A stretch of 39,458 nt of DNA, taken from positions 1 to 39,458 of the forward strand of contig JASLJD010000145.1 in NCBI GenBank assembly GCA_030152625.1, in the 5' to 3' direction. The notes under the pieces are model-generated. The model was not told the origin of the DNA. It ran no database searches and saw only the letters and a program-made list of their open reading frames with translations. This DNA is from Erysipelothrix sp. (GTDB lineage: Bacteria > Bacillota_I > Bacilli_A > Erysipelotrichales > Erysipelotrichaceae). A program made the position numbers and the translations under genes. Shown here one piece after another: positions 15,946 through 24,222 of the stretch (positions are counted from its first letter, which is position 1; each line of letters begins with the position of its first letter).

Positions 15946-16341
15946 TACAATAATTGCTTCAAAGATTAGGATACTTGCAAAAAGAACTGTGTTTCTCAAA
16001 GCACTGAATGCAAAACCTAAACGTTGTGATAAACGTATTAAAATTTCAAGCCAAAGAATAAAACGAAGTATTGCAACGATAAAGTAGAATTTGGCTTCTT
16101 TCTTTCCTCGTACTCTTGCCTCATATGCAGCAAGCGGAACAAGAAATGTGAGAATACTGAAACTAGCAAGAACCAAAATTACATTCAATGCAAGAAAGCG
16201 TTGATAGAGCTGAATGTTTTGCAGTTTTTGATAAAGTTTTGGAAAGCATTGTGTTGATAAATTCAATAAGAAAAGAAGCCCAATTATGAGGTCTGCCTTT
16301 AAGAAAATTTGGCTACTTTTTTGAAAATTTGTTTTTTCCAT
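15925..16341 (-). CDS. Small four-helix membrane protein, unknown function
   Basis: I do not recognise this 138-residue protein. It starts at ATG 16341 because AAAAGGAGATAGCT lies directly upstream; a longer reading to 16389 lacks such a site. Four hydrophobic segments are visible (about residues 15-33, 50-73, 84-104 and 113-130), with a positive loop RVRGKKEAK between the second and third. There are no catalytic motifs. The C-terminus YKKTAE is encoded by the shared terminator. Located between perR and metG, on the lagging strand. A role cannot be inferred from context. Confidence 0.75.
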   Translation of the reverse strand: MEKTNFQKSSQIFLKADLIIGLLFLLNLSTQCFPKLYQKLQNIQLYQRFLALNVILVLASFSILTFLVPLAAYEARVRGKKEAKFYFIVAILRFILWLEILIRLSQRLGFAFSALRNTVLFASILIFEAIIVYKKTAE

Positions 16342-16403
16342 AGCTATCTCCTTTTCATAGATTATAGAGTTTTCTTTCTGCTTTGACAAGCCTTTAGAAA
16401 AGA

Positions 16404-16432
16404 TTGAGGAATTATCGAATATCGGCTATAAT
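16404..16432 (+). promoter_or_regulatory. Promoter of metG
   Basis: TTGAGG (16404-16409) and a perfect TATAAT (16427-16432) are 17 bases apart. The spacer to the start is too short for a T-box, so metG does not appear to be under tRNA-sensing leader control. Confidence 0.75.
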
Positions 16433-16466
16433 AACATCATACACAAGGATATCGGAGGAGTGCATT

Positions 16467-18386
16467 ATGAAAGAAAAGTATTATATAACGACAGCAATTG
16501 CGTATACATCTGCAAAACCTCATATCGGTAATATCTATGAGATCGTTTTAACAGATGCTTTAGCGCGTTATAAACGAGCCCAAGGTTATGATGTCTATTT
16601 TCAAACAGGTACTGATGAACATGGACAAAAAATTGAAGATAATGCGAAATTACATGGGAAAGAACCTCAAGTTTATGTCGATGAAGTAGCGAATATGATT
16701 CGCGGTCTTTTTGATTTGATGAATATCTCATATGATCATTTTATTCGAACAACTGATGAGTATCATAAAAAACAAGTTCAGAAGATTTTCCGAAAACTTT
16801 ATGATCAAGGGGACCTCTATAAAGGTTTTTATGAAGGTTGGTATTGTAAAGCTTGTGAATCTTTCTATTCGGATAGTCAAGTTGAAGAAGAAGGTATTTG
16901 TCCTGTCTGTGAAGCAAAGATTGAAAAGCAAAAAGAAGAAACATACTTCTTTAAGCTCAGTAATTATCAAGACAGATTAATCCAACATATTGAAGAAAAT
17001 CCTGATTTCATTGTTCCAGAATCAAGAAAAAATGAAATGGTCCGTGCTTTTTTGGAAGAGCCTTTGTATGATTTGGCTGTAACACGAACAAGTTTCAACT
17101 GGGGAATCCCGATTGATTTTGATGAAGGTCATATTGTTTATGTATGGATGGATGCACTCACCAATTACATTACAGGCATTGGTTATGATCAAGATGGTGA
17201 TCATGGTGATTTATACAAGAAATATTGGCCAGCAGATGTCCATGTGATTGGGAAAGATATTTTACGTTTCCATACAATTTATTGGCCAATCTTTTTGATG
17301 GCTTTAGATATCGACTTACCAAAGCAAATATTTGGTCATCCATGGTTACTTTTAAATGATGGGAAAATGAGTAAGTCAAAAGGTAATGTCGTCTATGTGG
17401 ATGATTTAGTCGATGTTTTTGGTGTCGATCCTGTTCGTTTCCTCATGTTACATGCGATTCCTTATGATCGTGATGGGGCATTAAGTTTTGAGATGATGAT
17501 TGAACGTATCAACACAGATCTTGCTAATATTATCGGAAATCTTGTCAATCGAAGTATTACGATGGTAAACAAATATTTCGATGGTGTTTTAAGCGTTAAT
17601 AATGTGCATGATGAGCTGGATGATGAATTATTGGAAGCCAAGCGTTCATTGCCAAAACGTGTTGAAGATAAAATGGAAGTCTTCAGAGTTTCTGAAGCGA
17701 TTTCGGAGATTGTTAACTTTTTCCGTCGTTGCAATAAGTATATCGATGAGACAGAACCATGGAATCTGGCTAAAGATGAAGAACAGTCCGATCGCTTACA
17801 AACTGTGCTTTATAATTTGATGGATTCGATTCGTGTGGGTGCGATCTTACTTGAATCTTTTGTACCAGAAACGTCCAAGAAAATGCTTGACCAATTGAAT
17901 ATCGATGATCGAAGCTTAGAAGCCGCTTCATCTGAGAATGCATTTCCTCTCAACCACCGCATCACAGAAAAACCAGAAATTATTTTCCATCGTTTAGATG
18001 TGGATGAGACATTGGAGTTATTAGAAGAAAAAACAAATCCAAAGAAAATGAAAAGCTTGTCTGAGGATGAAATGATTTCCTTTGAAGATTTTCAGTCGAT
18101 GAATATGCTTGCAGGAAAAATTATTGAGGTTGAAAAGCATCATAATGCAGATAAACTTTATGTTTGTCAAGTCGATTTAGGCGATGAAATTGTTCAAGTT
18201 GTGAGTGGTCTTGTCGATCATTTCACAGAAAAAGAACTTCTAGGCCAAAAAGTCGTTGTTGTTCGCAATCTTCAACCGGCTAAATTACGGGGTGTGGAAT
18301 CTCATGGGATGATTCTAGCGGCAAAAGATCGTGAAGGTTTAAAACTTGTGACTGTAGATGCATTGGAAGGAACAAAAATTACTTAA
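16467..18386 (+). CDS. metG: Methionyl-tRNA synthetase
   Basis: MetG charges tRNA-Met with methionine. I place the start at ATG 16467 behind CGGAGGAG, giving 639 residues. The class I signatures are PHIGN (residues 18-22) and KMSKS (300-304). Two CxxC pairs (CKAC and CPVC, about residues 127-150) form a zinc knuckle. A C-terminal tRNA-binding OB fold (about 535-639, with NADKLYVCQVD and ESHGMILAA) shows it is the long, dimerising form. The histidine phosphatase gene follows 13 bases later. Confidence 0.98.
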   Translation: MKEKYYITTAIAYTSAKPHIGNIYEIVLTDALARYKRAQGYDVYFQTGTDEHGQKIEDNAKLHGKEPQVYVDEVANMIRGLFDLMNISYDHFIRTTDEYHKKQVQKIFRKLYDQGDLYKGFYEGWYCKACESFYSDSQVEEEGICPVCEAKIEKQKEETYFFKLSNYQDRLIQHIEENPDFIVPESRKNEMVRAFLEEPLYDLAVTRTSFNWGIPIDFDEGHIVYVWMDALTNYITGIGYDQDGDHGDLYKKYWPADVHVIGKDILRFHTIYWPIFLMALDIDLPKQIFGHPWLLLNDGKMSKSKGNVVYVDDLVDVFGVDPVRFLMLHAIPYDRDGALSFEMMIERINTDLANIIGNLVNRSITMVNKYFDGVLSVNNVHDELDDELLEAKRSLPKRVEDKMEVFRVSEAISEIVNFFRRCNKYIDETEPWNLAKDEEQSDRLQTVLYNLMDSIRVGAILLESFVPETSKKMLDQLNIDDRSLEAASSENAFPLNHRITEKPEIIFHRLDVDETLELLEEKTNPKKMKSLSEDEMISFEDFQSMNMLAGKIIEVEKHHNADKLYVCQVDLGDEIVQVVSGLVDHFTEKELLGQKVVVVRNLQPAKLRGVESHGMILAAKDREGLKLVTVDALEGTKIT

Positions 18387-18399
18387 AGGAGTCAATACG

Positions 18400-19011
18400 A
18401 TGAAAGTCGTTTTAGTACGTCATGGTGAAACAACTGGCAATCGTGATCAAGTTTTTACTGGATGGTCAGATGTTTCTTTAACCCAAGAGGGCATTCAAGA
18501 ATTAAAAAAGTTTAAAGAAATCTATGATTATCCTGAAACAGATCGTTATTACAGCTCGGATTTAGAAAGAGCTGTCGATACATTTGAAATTTTGTATGCT
18601 GATCGAAATGTTGTTTTAAACCAAGAAGCTCAACTTCGAGAAATTTATTTTGGCGATTTAGAAGATCAAGGAGATGAAGATCTTTCCAAAGCCTTTCGTG
18701 AACAATGGCCACAAAACGTTCGTGCCCATCATTGGGAGACTTTAAGTGAATTCACGTATCGAATCGTATCGGCTTTAGAAATGATTTTAATGGATATGAA
18801 AAGAAAAAAGGAATCGTCGGTGACGATTGTATGTCATGGCGGTGTTATTCGAACTTTCGTTATGTTCTTAGCTCATCTCCCTTCACAAGAAGCTGAAAAC
18901 ATCCCAACGCCCAATGGTCTTGGTTATGTTTTAGATCTTGATTTTGATGAAGAAACCGGTCAAATTTTATTAAATCATTATTATCCTATTAAGAAAAAAG
19001 CCAAGGATTAG
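18400..19011 (+). CDS. Histidine phosphatase family protein (phosphoglycerate mutase-like)
   Basis: A 203-residue member of the histidine phosphatase superfamily. The phospho-accepting His8 sits in VRHGETTGNRD and the second catalytic His in IVCHGGVIR. It starts at ATG 18400 behind AAAGGAG, just past metG, with which it is probably co-transcribed. It is shorter than cofactor-dependent GpmA (about 230-250 residues), so it may be a GpmB/PhoE/CobC-type broad phosphatase rather than the glycolytic mutase. The last codons (KKKAKD, stop) form the left arm of the terminator. Substrate unknown. Confidence 0.85.
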   Translation: MKVVLVRHGETTGNRDQVFTGWSDVSLTQEGIQELKKFKEIYDYPETDRYYSSDLERAVDTFEILYADRNVVLNQEAQLREIYFGDLEDQGDEDLSKAFREQWPQNVRAHHWETLSEFTYRIVSALEMILMDMKRKKESSVTIVCHGGVIRTFVMFLAHLPSQEAENIPTPNGLGYVLDLDFDEETGQILLNHYYPIKKKAKD

Positions 19012-19025
19012 TTTCCTTGGCTTTT
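18996..19025. terminator. Bidirectional terminator after the histidine phosphatase gene
   Basis: Twelve-base stem AAAAGCCAAGGA/TCCTTGGCTTTT (18996-19007, 19014-19025), loop TTAGTT, with A-rich and T-rich flanks. It lies between convergent genes and includes the stop codon of the plus-strand gene. Confidence 0.9.
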
Positions 19026-19026
19026 A

Positions 19027-20937
19027 TTATGGATGAATGGGCATGATACTGATGATTGAACCATCAAGATTTTCAACCATAATCATAATTCCTTCTTTTT
19101 TTCCTCTACCCACATCTTTCGAACGAATTTTTGTTTCATATTTTCTAGCTTCCTCGAGGGGAATTATTTTTTCTTGGTCTGGCCAACGAAGATAAGTTTG
19201 TTGAACAAGGTTCATATATCCCTCGTTAACCTCTAAACCTTCGTCTTTATCAACAAGTATATAACTTGTTTCTAAGACTTCAGCTTCGCTTAGATGTTGA
19301 TTGAGATAGCGAATGGCTTTTTCGAAACGCCTATCGATAGGGAATTGGTAGTAAATATCATCTAAATAAAGAAGCTGGTAAACAATCTCGGAACTATTGT
19401 TGCTTAATTGGACATTTTTCATATCCTCTAGAATAAGTTTTTGTAAACGCCTTAAGTCACCTTGGAATTGTTTTTGTTCGCTCATCATTGGATCGGTAAC
19501 AAGCATGTTTTGTACTGTATATCGCGGATTGATAAGCGGATGATTGCGGTAGGCGACATCCTCATAATTTTGAATGTCTTCAATTTGTTTTAATTTCTTA
19601 AGCGGTATTTGGTAAGAACGCTTGAATGAACGTCCATTTTTAAGTTTGTAATGAAGTTGCACTGTTGTCATCTTTTTTTCTATCGTTGTGTACGGTGATA
19701 TTTTTTCAAACTTTCCATCTTGGTAATCTTGGATCAGTGATTCATTAAAGTCTAAAATAAGATCAATAGCTTCTTTGTCCGAAATAAGATAAGGACTGTT
19801 AAGGGGTAAAAAGTAAGTAGAATTGTGATTGTTTTCAATCGAGACTGAAGCAATTTTATCCTTGTTTGGGAGATGTGTGTACACACCCAAACCATTGCTT
19901 TCTCTAAATACAGTTAGTAGCAACAAAGTAGTGCCAATAATCAGTAAATAATTTTTGCTGGCATGTCTTAAAGCATTGGCAGATCGTTCTTTAAAAATGG
20001 TCAGTGTAGCATAAAGAATGTAAGTGATGAGGACTGGTAAAAGCAGGTTTTGAATAGATAAGTAGGGAATTTTAGAATTCGTTGGAAAACTGATGGCAGA
20101 AATTAGAAAGGTAAAGATAATTGCAGTGAAAATCGTGGATATCAATGGGAAGAAAAAAGCATTGGAAATGGGGGATTCACTGCACTCAGAGGGCCATTTT
20201 TCATAAAGTTTAAGACTTATTCGATAGATCGCATAAGCTAAAATCATCCAGTAAAGGAGTAATTTAATGGAAAATGTTGTATTTATAAAATCAAACATAT
20301 AAAGAGTGGCAACAAAGGGTGAAGCATATTTAAGTGATTGAAGATCAAAAGGCTCAAAACCAAAAATATTAGCTGCAGAGAAGATATTGAAAGATGCATA
20401 GGCCAGTAAAGGTAAAAGAATAACAATGATTGTATAGATCAGTGAATCAGCCAATGTTCCTGTGTTCATAATGGTAAAAACACTTGGCATCATCAAAACG
20501 AAGAACATAATCGATAAGCGAATAAAGTGTTGTAAATGTATTTTTTGGAAAGATAGATTTGTGAAAAGATAGAGAATACCATATCCAGACCAATATGCAA
20601 TCGCTGTTGAAAGGATTAAAATAGTCATCGCAACCATTAAATTGTTTCTCAAAAGATCTTTTCGTTTCATCGGTAGTGAATGATATAAATCAACAGATTT
20701 TCGAGAGTTTTTATAATTTAAAAGTAAAAAGGGGGTAATACTTGCAAAGAAAGAAGCAAGGACCGCTAAAAACCCGACATAATTCTCGGCGTTTATCGTC
20801 TCATGGACAGTTGAATAATCTTGTATGAGAAGTTGAATGGTAACAATTACTGGAAAGACAGCAGACATCATGACAGTAAAGAGGATAATGTAACTTTTAT
20901 TTTGTTTTAAGATATGATTACGATATTTTTGATTCAT
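19027..20937 (-). CDS. ABC transporter permease, YtrC/DUF6449-like
   Basis: A 636-residue integral membrane subunit. About eight hydrophobic segments fill residues 15-350, and a soluble part (about 355-636) rich in charged residues follows. This resembles ABC-2 permeases with a C-terminal extracytoplasmic domain found next to YtrA/YtrB-type genes (family assignment from general pattern, not a search). ATG 20937 lies within the end of the ATPase gene (20-base overlap), so the two are translationally coupled. Substrate unknown; ytr-type operons respond to cell-wall antibiotics in B. subtilis. Confidence 0.75.
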   Translation of the reverse strand: MNQKYRNHILKQNKSYIILFTVMMSAVFPVIVTIQLLIQDYSTVHETINAENYVGFLAVLASFFASITPFLLLNYKNSRKSVDLYHSLPMKRKDLLRNNLMVAMTILILSTAIAYWSGYGILYLFTNLSFQKIHLQHFIRLSIMFFVLMMPSVFTIMNTGTLADSLIYTIIVILLPLLAYASFNIFSAANIFGFEPFDLQSLKYASPFVATLYMFDFINTTFSIKLLLYWMILAYAIYRISLKLYEKWPSECSESPISNAFFFPLISTIFTAIIFTFLISAISFPTNSKIPYLSIQNLLLPVLITYILYATLTIFKERSANALRHASKNYLLIIGTTLLLLTVFRESNGLGVYTHLPNKDKIASVSIENNHNSTYFLPLNSPYLISDKEAIDLILDFNESLIQDYQDGKFEKISPYTTIEKKMTTVQLHYKLKNGRSFKRSYQIPLKKLKQIEDIQNYEDVAYRNHPLINPRYTVQNMLVTDPMMSEQKQFQGDLRRLQKLILEDMKNVQLSNNSSEIVYQLLYLDDIYYQFPIDRRFEKAIRYLNQHLSEAEVLETSYILVDKDEGLEVNEGYMNLVQQTYLRWPDQEKIIPLEEARKYETKIRSKDVGRGKKEGIMIMVENLDGSIISIMPIHP

Positions 20938-21811
20938 GATGATAACCCCCTACTTGAAGAAGATAACGCTCTTCTAGAGATAAATGACTGTGTTCAATGA
21001 TCACTGGATGGAGTGCTTGAAGTTTTGTTTCTAAAAGTTCTTTCTCGCCTTCTAAAATAATGGAAAATATTTTTTGTTGACCGGATACATGCAAAGGCGA
21101 TAGATTTTCAAAGATATCTTTTGATTGTTTTTGGGTAAAGGCAACACGGAAGCGATGATATTTATCTTGATAGGCATCGATTTCTTCCGAAAACTCCAGC
21201 GAATGATGGTTAATCATCGCAACGGTGTCACAAATATCTTCAAGTTCACGAAGGTTATGTGATGAAATGATGACAATGTTTTCATCTTCATCCACAAATT
21301 CCGCTATCATTTGTCTTAAGTGAAAACGCATGAGCGGATCAAGCCCATCAAAAGCTTCATCAAAAAGGATGATTTTAGGTCTGGCTGAAAAGGCTAAAAT
21401 AATGGCAACTTGACGTTTCATTCCTTTTGAAAAGTGACTGATCTTCATATTTGGATCAAGTCCAAATAATTCAACCAGCTGATGATAACGCTTATGATCA
21501 AAGTTTGGATAAAAAATCTCATACAGATCTCGCATGTCATTGAGGCTTCCTTTATGAATATAATAGGGATCATCTGATACAAACATAATGTGTTTTTTAA
21601 TGTCTGTATTTTCAAAAATATTTTCATTATAAACTTTCACAAATCCATGATCTGTATCAATGACACCACTGATCAGTCTTAAAAGGGTTGATTTACCCGA
21701 TCCATTTGGACCAACCAGTCCAATCACCGAAGCTTTTTCTATTTTCCAGTGTAAATTTTCAAACACTAACTTTTGACCGAATTGTTTTTTAACATTAAAA
21801 AATTCAATCAT
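20918..21811 (-). CDS. ABC transporter ATP-binding protein, YtrB-like
   Basis: A 297-residue ATPase that should power the permease encoded downstream. Walker A GPNGSGKST (residues 34-42), signature FSKGMKRQ (127-134) in place of the classical LSGGQ, and Walker B with LFDEAFDGLDP (149-159). The FSKGM signature is common in ABC-2 type exporters of the YtrB/BcrA group. An H-loop histidine is in IISSHNLRE. ATG 21811 is preceded by AAAGGAGAATCA and overlaps the GntR gene by eight bases. Confidence 0.92.
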   Translation of the reverse strand: MIEFFNVKKQFGQKLVFENLHWKIEKASVIGLVGPNGSGKSTLLRLISGVIDTDHGFVKVYNENIFENTDIKKHIMFVSDDPYYIHKGSLNDMRDLYEIFYPNFDHKRYHQLVELFGLDPNMKISHFSKGMKRQVAIILAFSARPKIILFDEAFDGLDPLMRFHLRQMIAEFVDEDENIVIISSHNLRELEDICDTVAMINHHSLEFSEEIDAYQDKYHRFRVAFTQKQSKDIFENLSPLHVSGQQKIFSIILEGEKELLETKLQALHPVIIEHSHLSLEERYLLQVGGYHHESKIS

Positions 21812-22166
21812 ATTGATTCTCCTTTAGATAATGAATAATCTCTTCTTTTGATTCACCTAGATTAATCAGATTTTGGAAAGCCTCTTCAAGTTCTAAGTAA
21901 GCATCTTGGATAAAATTGGAAACACCTTGCTTACCTGCTTCCACAAAAAATCCTTTGTTTGGCACAGAATAAATCAATTTTTGTACTTCACATTCCCGAT
22001 AAGCTCTTGCAACCGTGTTAGGATTGATACCTAATTGTTTGGCCATCGCTCGAACACTTGGTAACTTGTCATCTTTTTCTAAGACGCCTAAGCTAATAAG
22101 TTGCCCAATTTGATCGATAATTTGTTGAAAGATGGGTGTTTCATCTCTCTGGTTAATTTCTATCAT
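21804..22166 (-). CDS. GntR-family regulator, YtrA subfamily
   Basis: A 120-residue transcription factor with an N-terminal winged helix (PIFQQIIDQIG, then LPSVRAMAKQ and LGINPNTVARAY) and a short C-terminal helical tail. Such short GntR proteins form the YtrA group, which usually represses its own operon with ABC transporter genes. ATG 22166 is chosen because GGGTGAT lies just upstream; GTG 22175 is an alternative. It is the first gene of a compact three-gene operon (GntR, ATPase, permease) that diverges from mnmG. Confidence 0.88.
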   Translation of the reverse strand: MIEINQRDETPIFQQIIDQIGQLISLGVLEKDDKLPSVRAMAKQLGINPNTVARAYRECEVQKLIYSVPNKGFFVEAGKQGVSNFIQDAYLELEEAFQNLINLGESKEEIIHYLKENQYD

Positions 22167-22177
22167 CTGTATCACCC

Positions 22178-22214
22178 GTACTCATACAATAGCACACGAG
22201 ATTTAAGATGACAA
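22178..22214 (-). promoter_or_regulatory. Promoter and possible operator of the GntR-ABC operon
   Basis: On the minus strand TTGTCA (22214-22209) and TATTGT (22191-22186) are 17 bases apart. An imperfect dyad GTACT-N8-AGCAC (22178-22195, four of five arm pairs matching) covers the -10 and transcription start, a fitting place for the YtrA-type repressor to bind. The operator is inference. Confidence 0.45.
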
Positions 22215-22272
22215 GCAAAAGATCCATGTTATTATGTATAATATGGTAAAATGACGACTGGAGGCGTTGTTT

Positions 22273-24129
22273 ATGTATGATGTAATCGTAGTTGGTGGCG
22301 GTCATGCAGGTGTTGAAGCTGCGATAGCCGCAAACCGAATGGGACAAAAAACAGCTTTAATTACTCTTGATGTGAATAAAATCGCGACGATGCCATGCAA
22401 CCCATCAATAGGCGGGCCAGCAAAAGGGATTGTTGTGCGTGAAATTGAAGCGCTTGGCGGAGTCATGGGACAAATTGCCGATAAAACAGCTTTACAATTT
22501 CGAATTCTTAACTCAAGTAAAGGACCCGGTGTCCAGTGTTTAAGAGTGCAATCTGACAAATTTGCTTACTCAGAAGCGATGCGCGATGCCGTATTGAATG
22601 AACCAGGCTTAGAAATTATCACCGAGATGGTCGAGGAAATTGTTGCGGATGAAAATAATAAGGTCCAAGGTGTTCGCACCAAAGATGGTGATTTAATTCA
22701 AAGTAAAACCGTCATTTTAACATCCGGAACTTATATGAGTTCGAAAATAATGCAAGCGGATAAGATTAAAGAAAGTGGTCCAGATGGTGATCCGACGACG
22801 AATAAATTATCTGAATCTTTGCGTCGATTGGGTATCATGACTTTTCGTTTAAAGACAGGAACCCCTGCTCGAGTATATAAGGATAGTATTGATTACTCAA
22901 AAACAAAAGTTCAAGAAGGAGACAAACGTCCTTATTATTTCTCAGATACAACGAAAGAAGAAGACGTCATTGAGGATCAGTATGTTTGTTATTTAACTTA
23001 TACGAACGAAGAAACCCATCGTATTATCAATGAAAATTTGGATAAATCGAGCATGTATTCGGGTGTTGTCGAAGGTGTGGGGGCACGTTATTGTCCTTCG
23101 ATTGAAGATAAAATTGTTCGTTTTGCTGATAAAAACCGACATCAAATTTTTATTGAACCTGAATCAGAACGAAAAGATACGATGTATCTACAAGGATTAT
23201 CCTCCTCTTTACCTGAGGATGTACAGGATGCAATGATCCGTACGATCCCTGCTCTTAAAAATGCGAAAGTTCAACAATATGGCTATGCCATTGAATACGA
23301 TGCGATCGATCCAATTCAATTGAGACCTAATTTAGAAATAAGACAAGTTGAAAATCTTTTCACGGCAGGACAAATCAATGGAACATCTGGCTATGAAGAA
23401 GCAGCTGGCCAAGGGTTGATGGCAGGGATTAATGCGGCTTTAAAAAACCAAGGAAAAGAAGCGCTTGTCTTAAAACGAGATGAGGCTTATATTGGTGTGA
23501 TGATTGATGATTTAGTAACGAAAGGAACAACCGAACCCTATCGACTATTGACATCACGTGCTGAATATCGTTTATTATTACGTCATGACAATGCTTATCG
23601 TCGCTTATCACATCTGGGTCATGAAGTGGGTCTTTTAAGTGCAGAACGCTATGCTAAAATAAAAGAAGATATTGATTTCATGGATGCATTCATCGAAAAA
23701 AGTAAAACAATTAAAATCCCTCATGAAGAAAAATTCAAAGATTACTTTGCTCAGAAAAACTCACCGTTCGATAGCCATGACTTAAGTATTTATGATGCTG
23801 TGAAAAGACCAGGCATTGAACTTTCAGAGATTTTAGAGCTCTTTGGTGAAGAAATTAGAGCAGACTTGGTCTTTCAAATTCAAGTGGAAATTAAGTATGC
23901 TGGTTATATTAAAAAAGCAAAAAGAGATGCAGAGAAGTTGCGGAGCATGGATAATGTAAAAATTCCATCGGACTTAAACTTTGATGATGTTCCGAATATT
24001 TCAACAGAAGGTCGCGAACGTTTGAAAGCGATCGATCCGATTACTTTAGGACAAGCTTCACGTATTTCAGGCGTTAATCCAGCAGATATCTCTGTCTTAG
24101 CGATGTATTTGAAGCAAAAACATCGCTAA
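22273..24129 (+). CDS. mnmG: tRNA uridine 5-carboxymethylaminomethyl enzyme MnmG (GidA)
   Basis: MnmG with MnmE adds the carboxymethylaminomethyl group at U34 of certain tRNAs, using FAD. The 618-residue protein has the dinucleotide-binding VVGGGHAGVEAA (residues 6-17), IGGPAKG, and the C-terminal region that binds MnmE. ATG 22273 follows GGAGG by eight bases; the TTG 22267 upstream is not needed. A TATAAT (22237-22242) is the likely -10. In Bacillus mnmE and mnmG adjoin; here five genes separate them. Confidence 0.97.
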   Translation: MYDVIVVGGGHAGVEAAIAANRMGQKTALITLDVNKIATMPCNPSIGGPAKGIVVREIEALGGVMGQIADKTALQFRILNSSKGPGVQCLRVQSDKFAYSEAMRDAVLNEPGLEIITEMVEEIVADENNKVQGVRTKDGDLIQSKTVILTSGTYMSSKIMQADKIKESGPDGDPTTNKLSESLRRLGIMTFRLKTGTPARVYKDSIDYSKTKVQEGDKRPYYFSDTTKEEDVIEDQYVCYLTYTNEETHRIINENLDKSSMYSGVVEGVGARYCPSIEDKIVRFADKNRHQIFIEPESERKDTMYLQGLSSSLPEDVQDAMIRTIPALKNAKVQQYGYAIEYDAIDPIQLRPNLEIRQVENLFTAGQINGTSGYEEAAGQGLMAGINAALKNQGKEALVLKRDEAYIGVMIDDLVTKGTTEPYRLLTSRAEYRLLLRHDNAYRRLSHLGHEVGLLSAERYAKIKEDIDFMDAFIEKSKTIKIPHEEKFKDYFAQKNSPFDSHDLSIYDAVKRPGIELSEILELFGEEIRADLVFQIQVEIKYAGYIKKAKRDAEKLRSMDNVKIPSDLNFDDVPNISTEGRERLKAIDPITLGQASRISGVNPADISVLAMYLKQKHR

Positions 24130-24135
24130 GTATTT

Positions 24136-24149
24136 ATTTCCCGGGAAAA
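24136..24149. promoter_or_regulatory. Putative Noc-binding site (NBS) upstream of rsmG-noc
   Basis: ATTTCCCGGGAAAA matches the B. subtilis Noc consensus ATTTCCCGGGAAAT at 13 of 14 positions. It lies in the mnmG-rsmG spacer, upstream of the promoter for the operon that encodes Noc itself. The match is direct; binding is inferred. Confidence 0.72.
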
Positions 24150-24222
24150 GTCTGAGGATGTGCTTAAAGTATTCGATATTTGTGGTAGAATAAAGAGACA
24201 GGAATAGATAGTAGGGATTAAA

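Noticed and set aside
16404..16466. Longer metG reading starting at TTG 16404
   Set aside because: The TTG is the promoter -35; ATG 16467 has a perfect ribosome binding site and family-typical N-terminus.
16342..16466. T-box or S-box leader for metG
   Set aside because: The promoter lies about 35 bases before the start, which leaves no room for such a leader.
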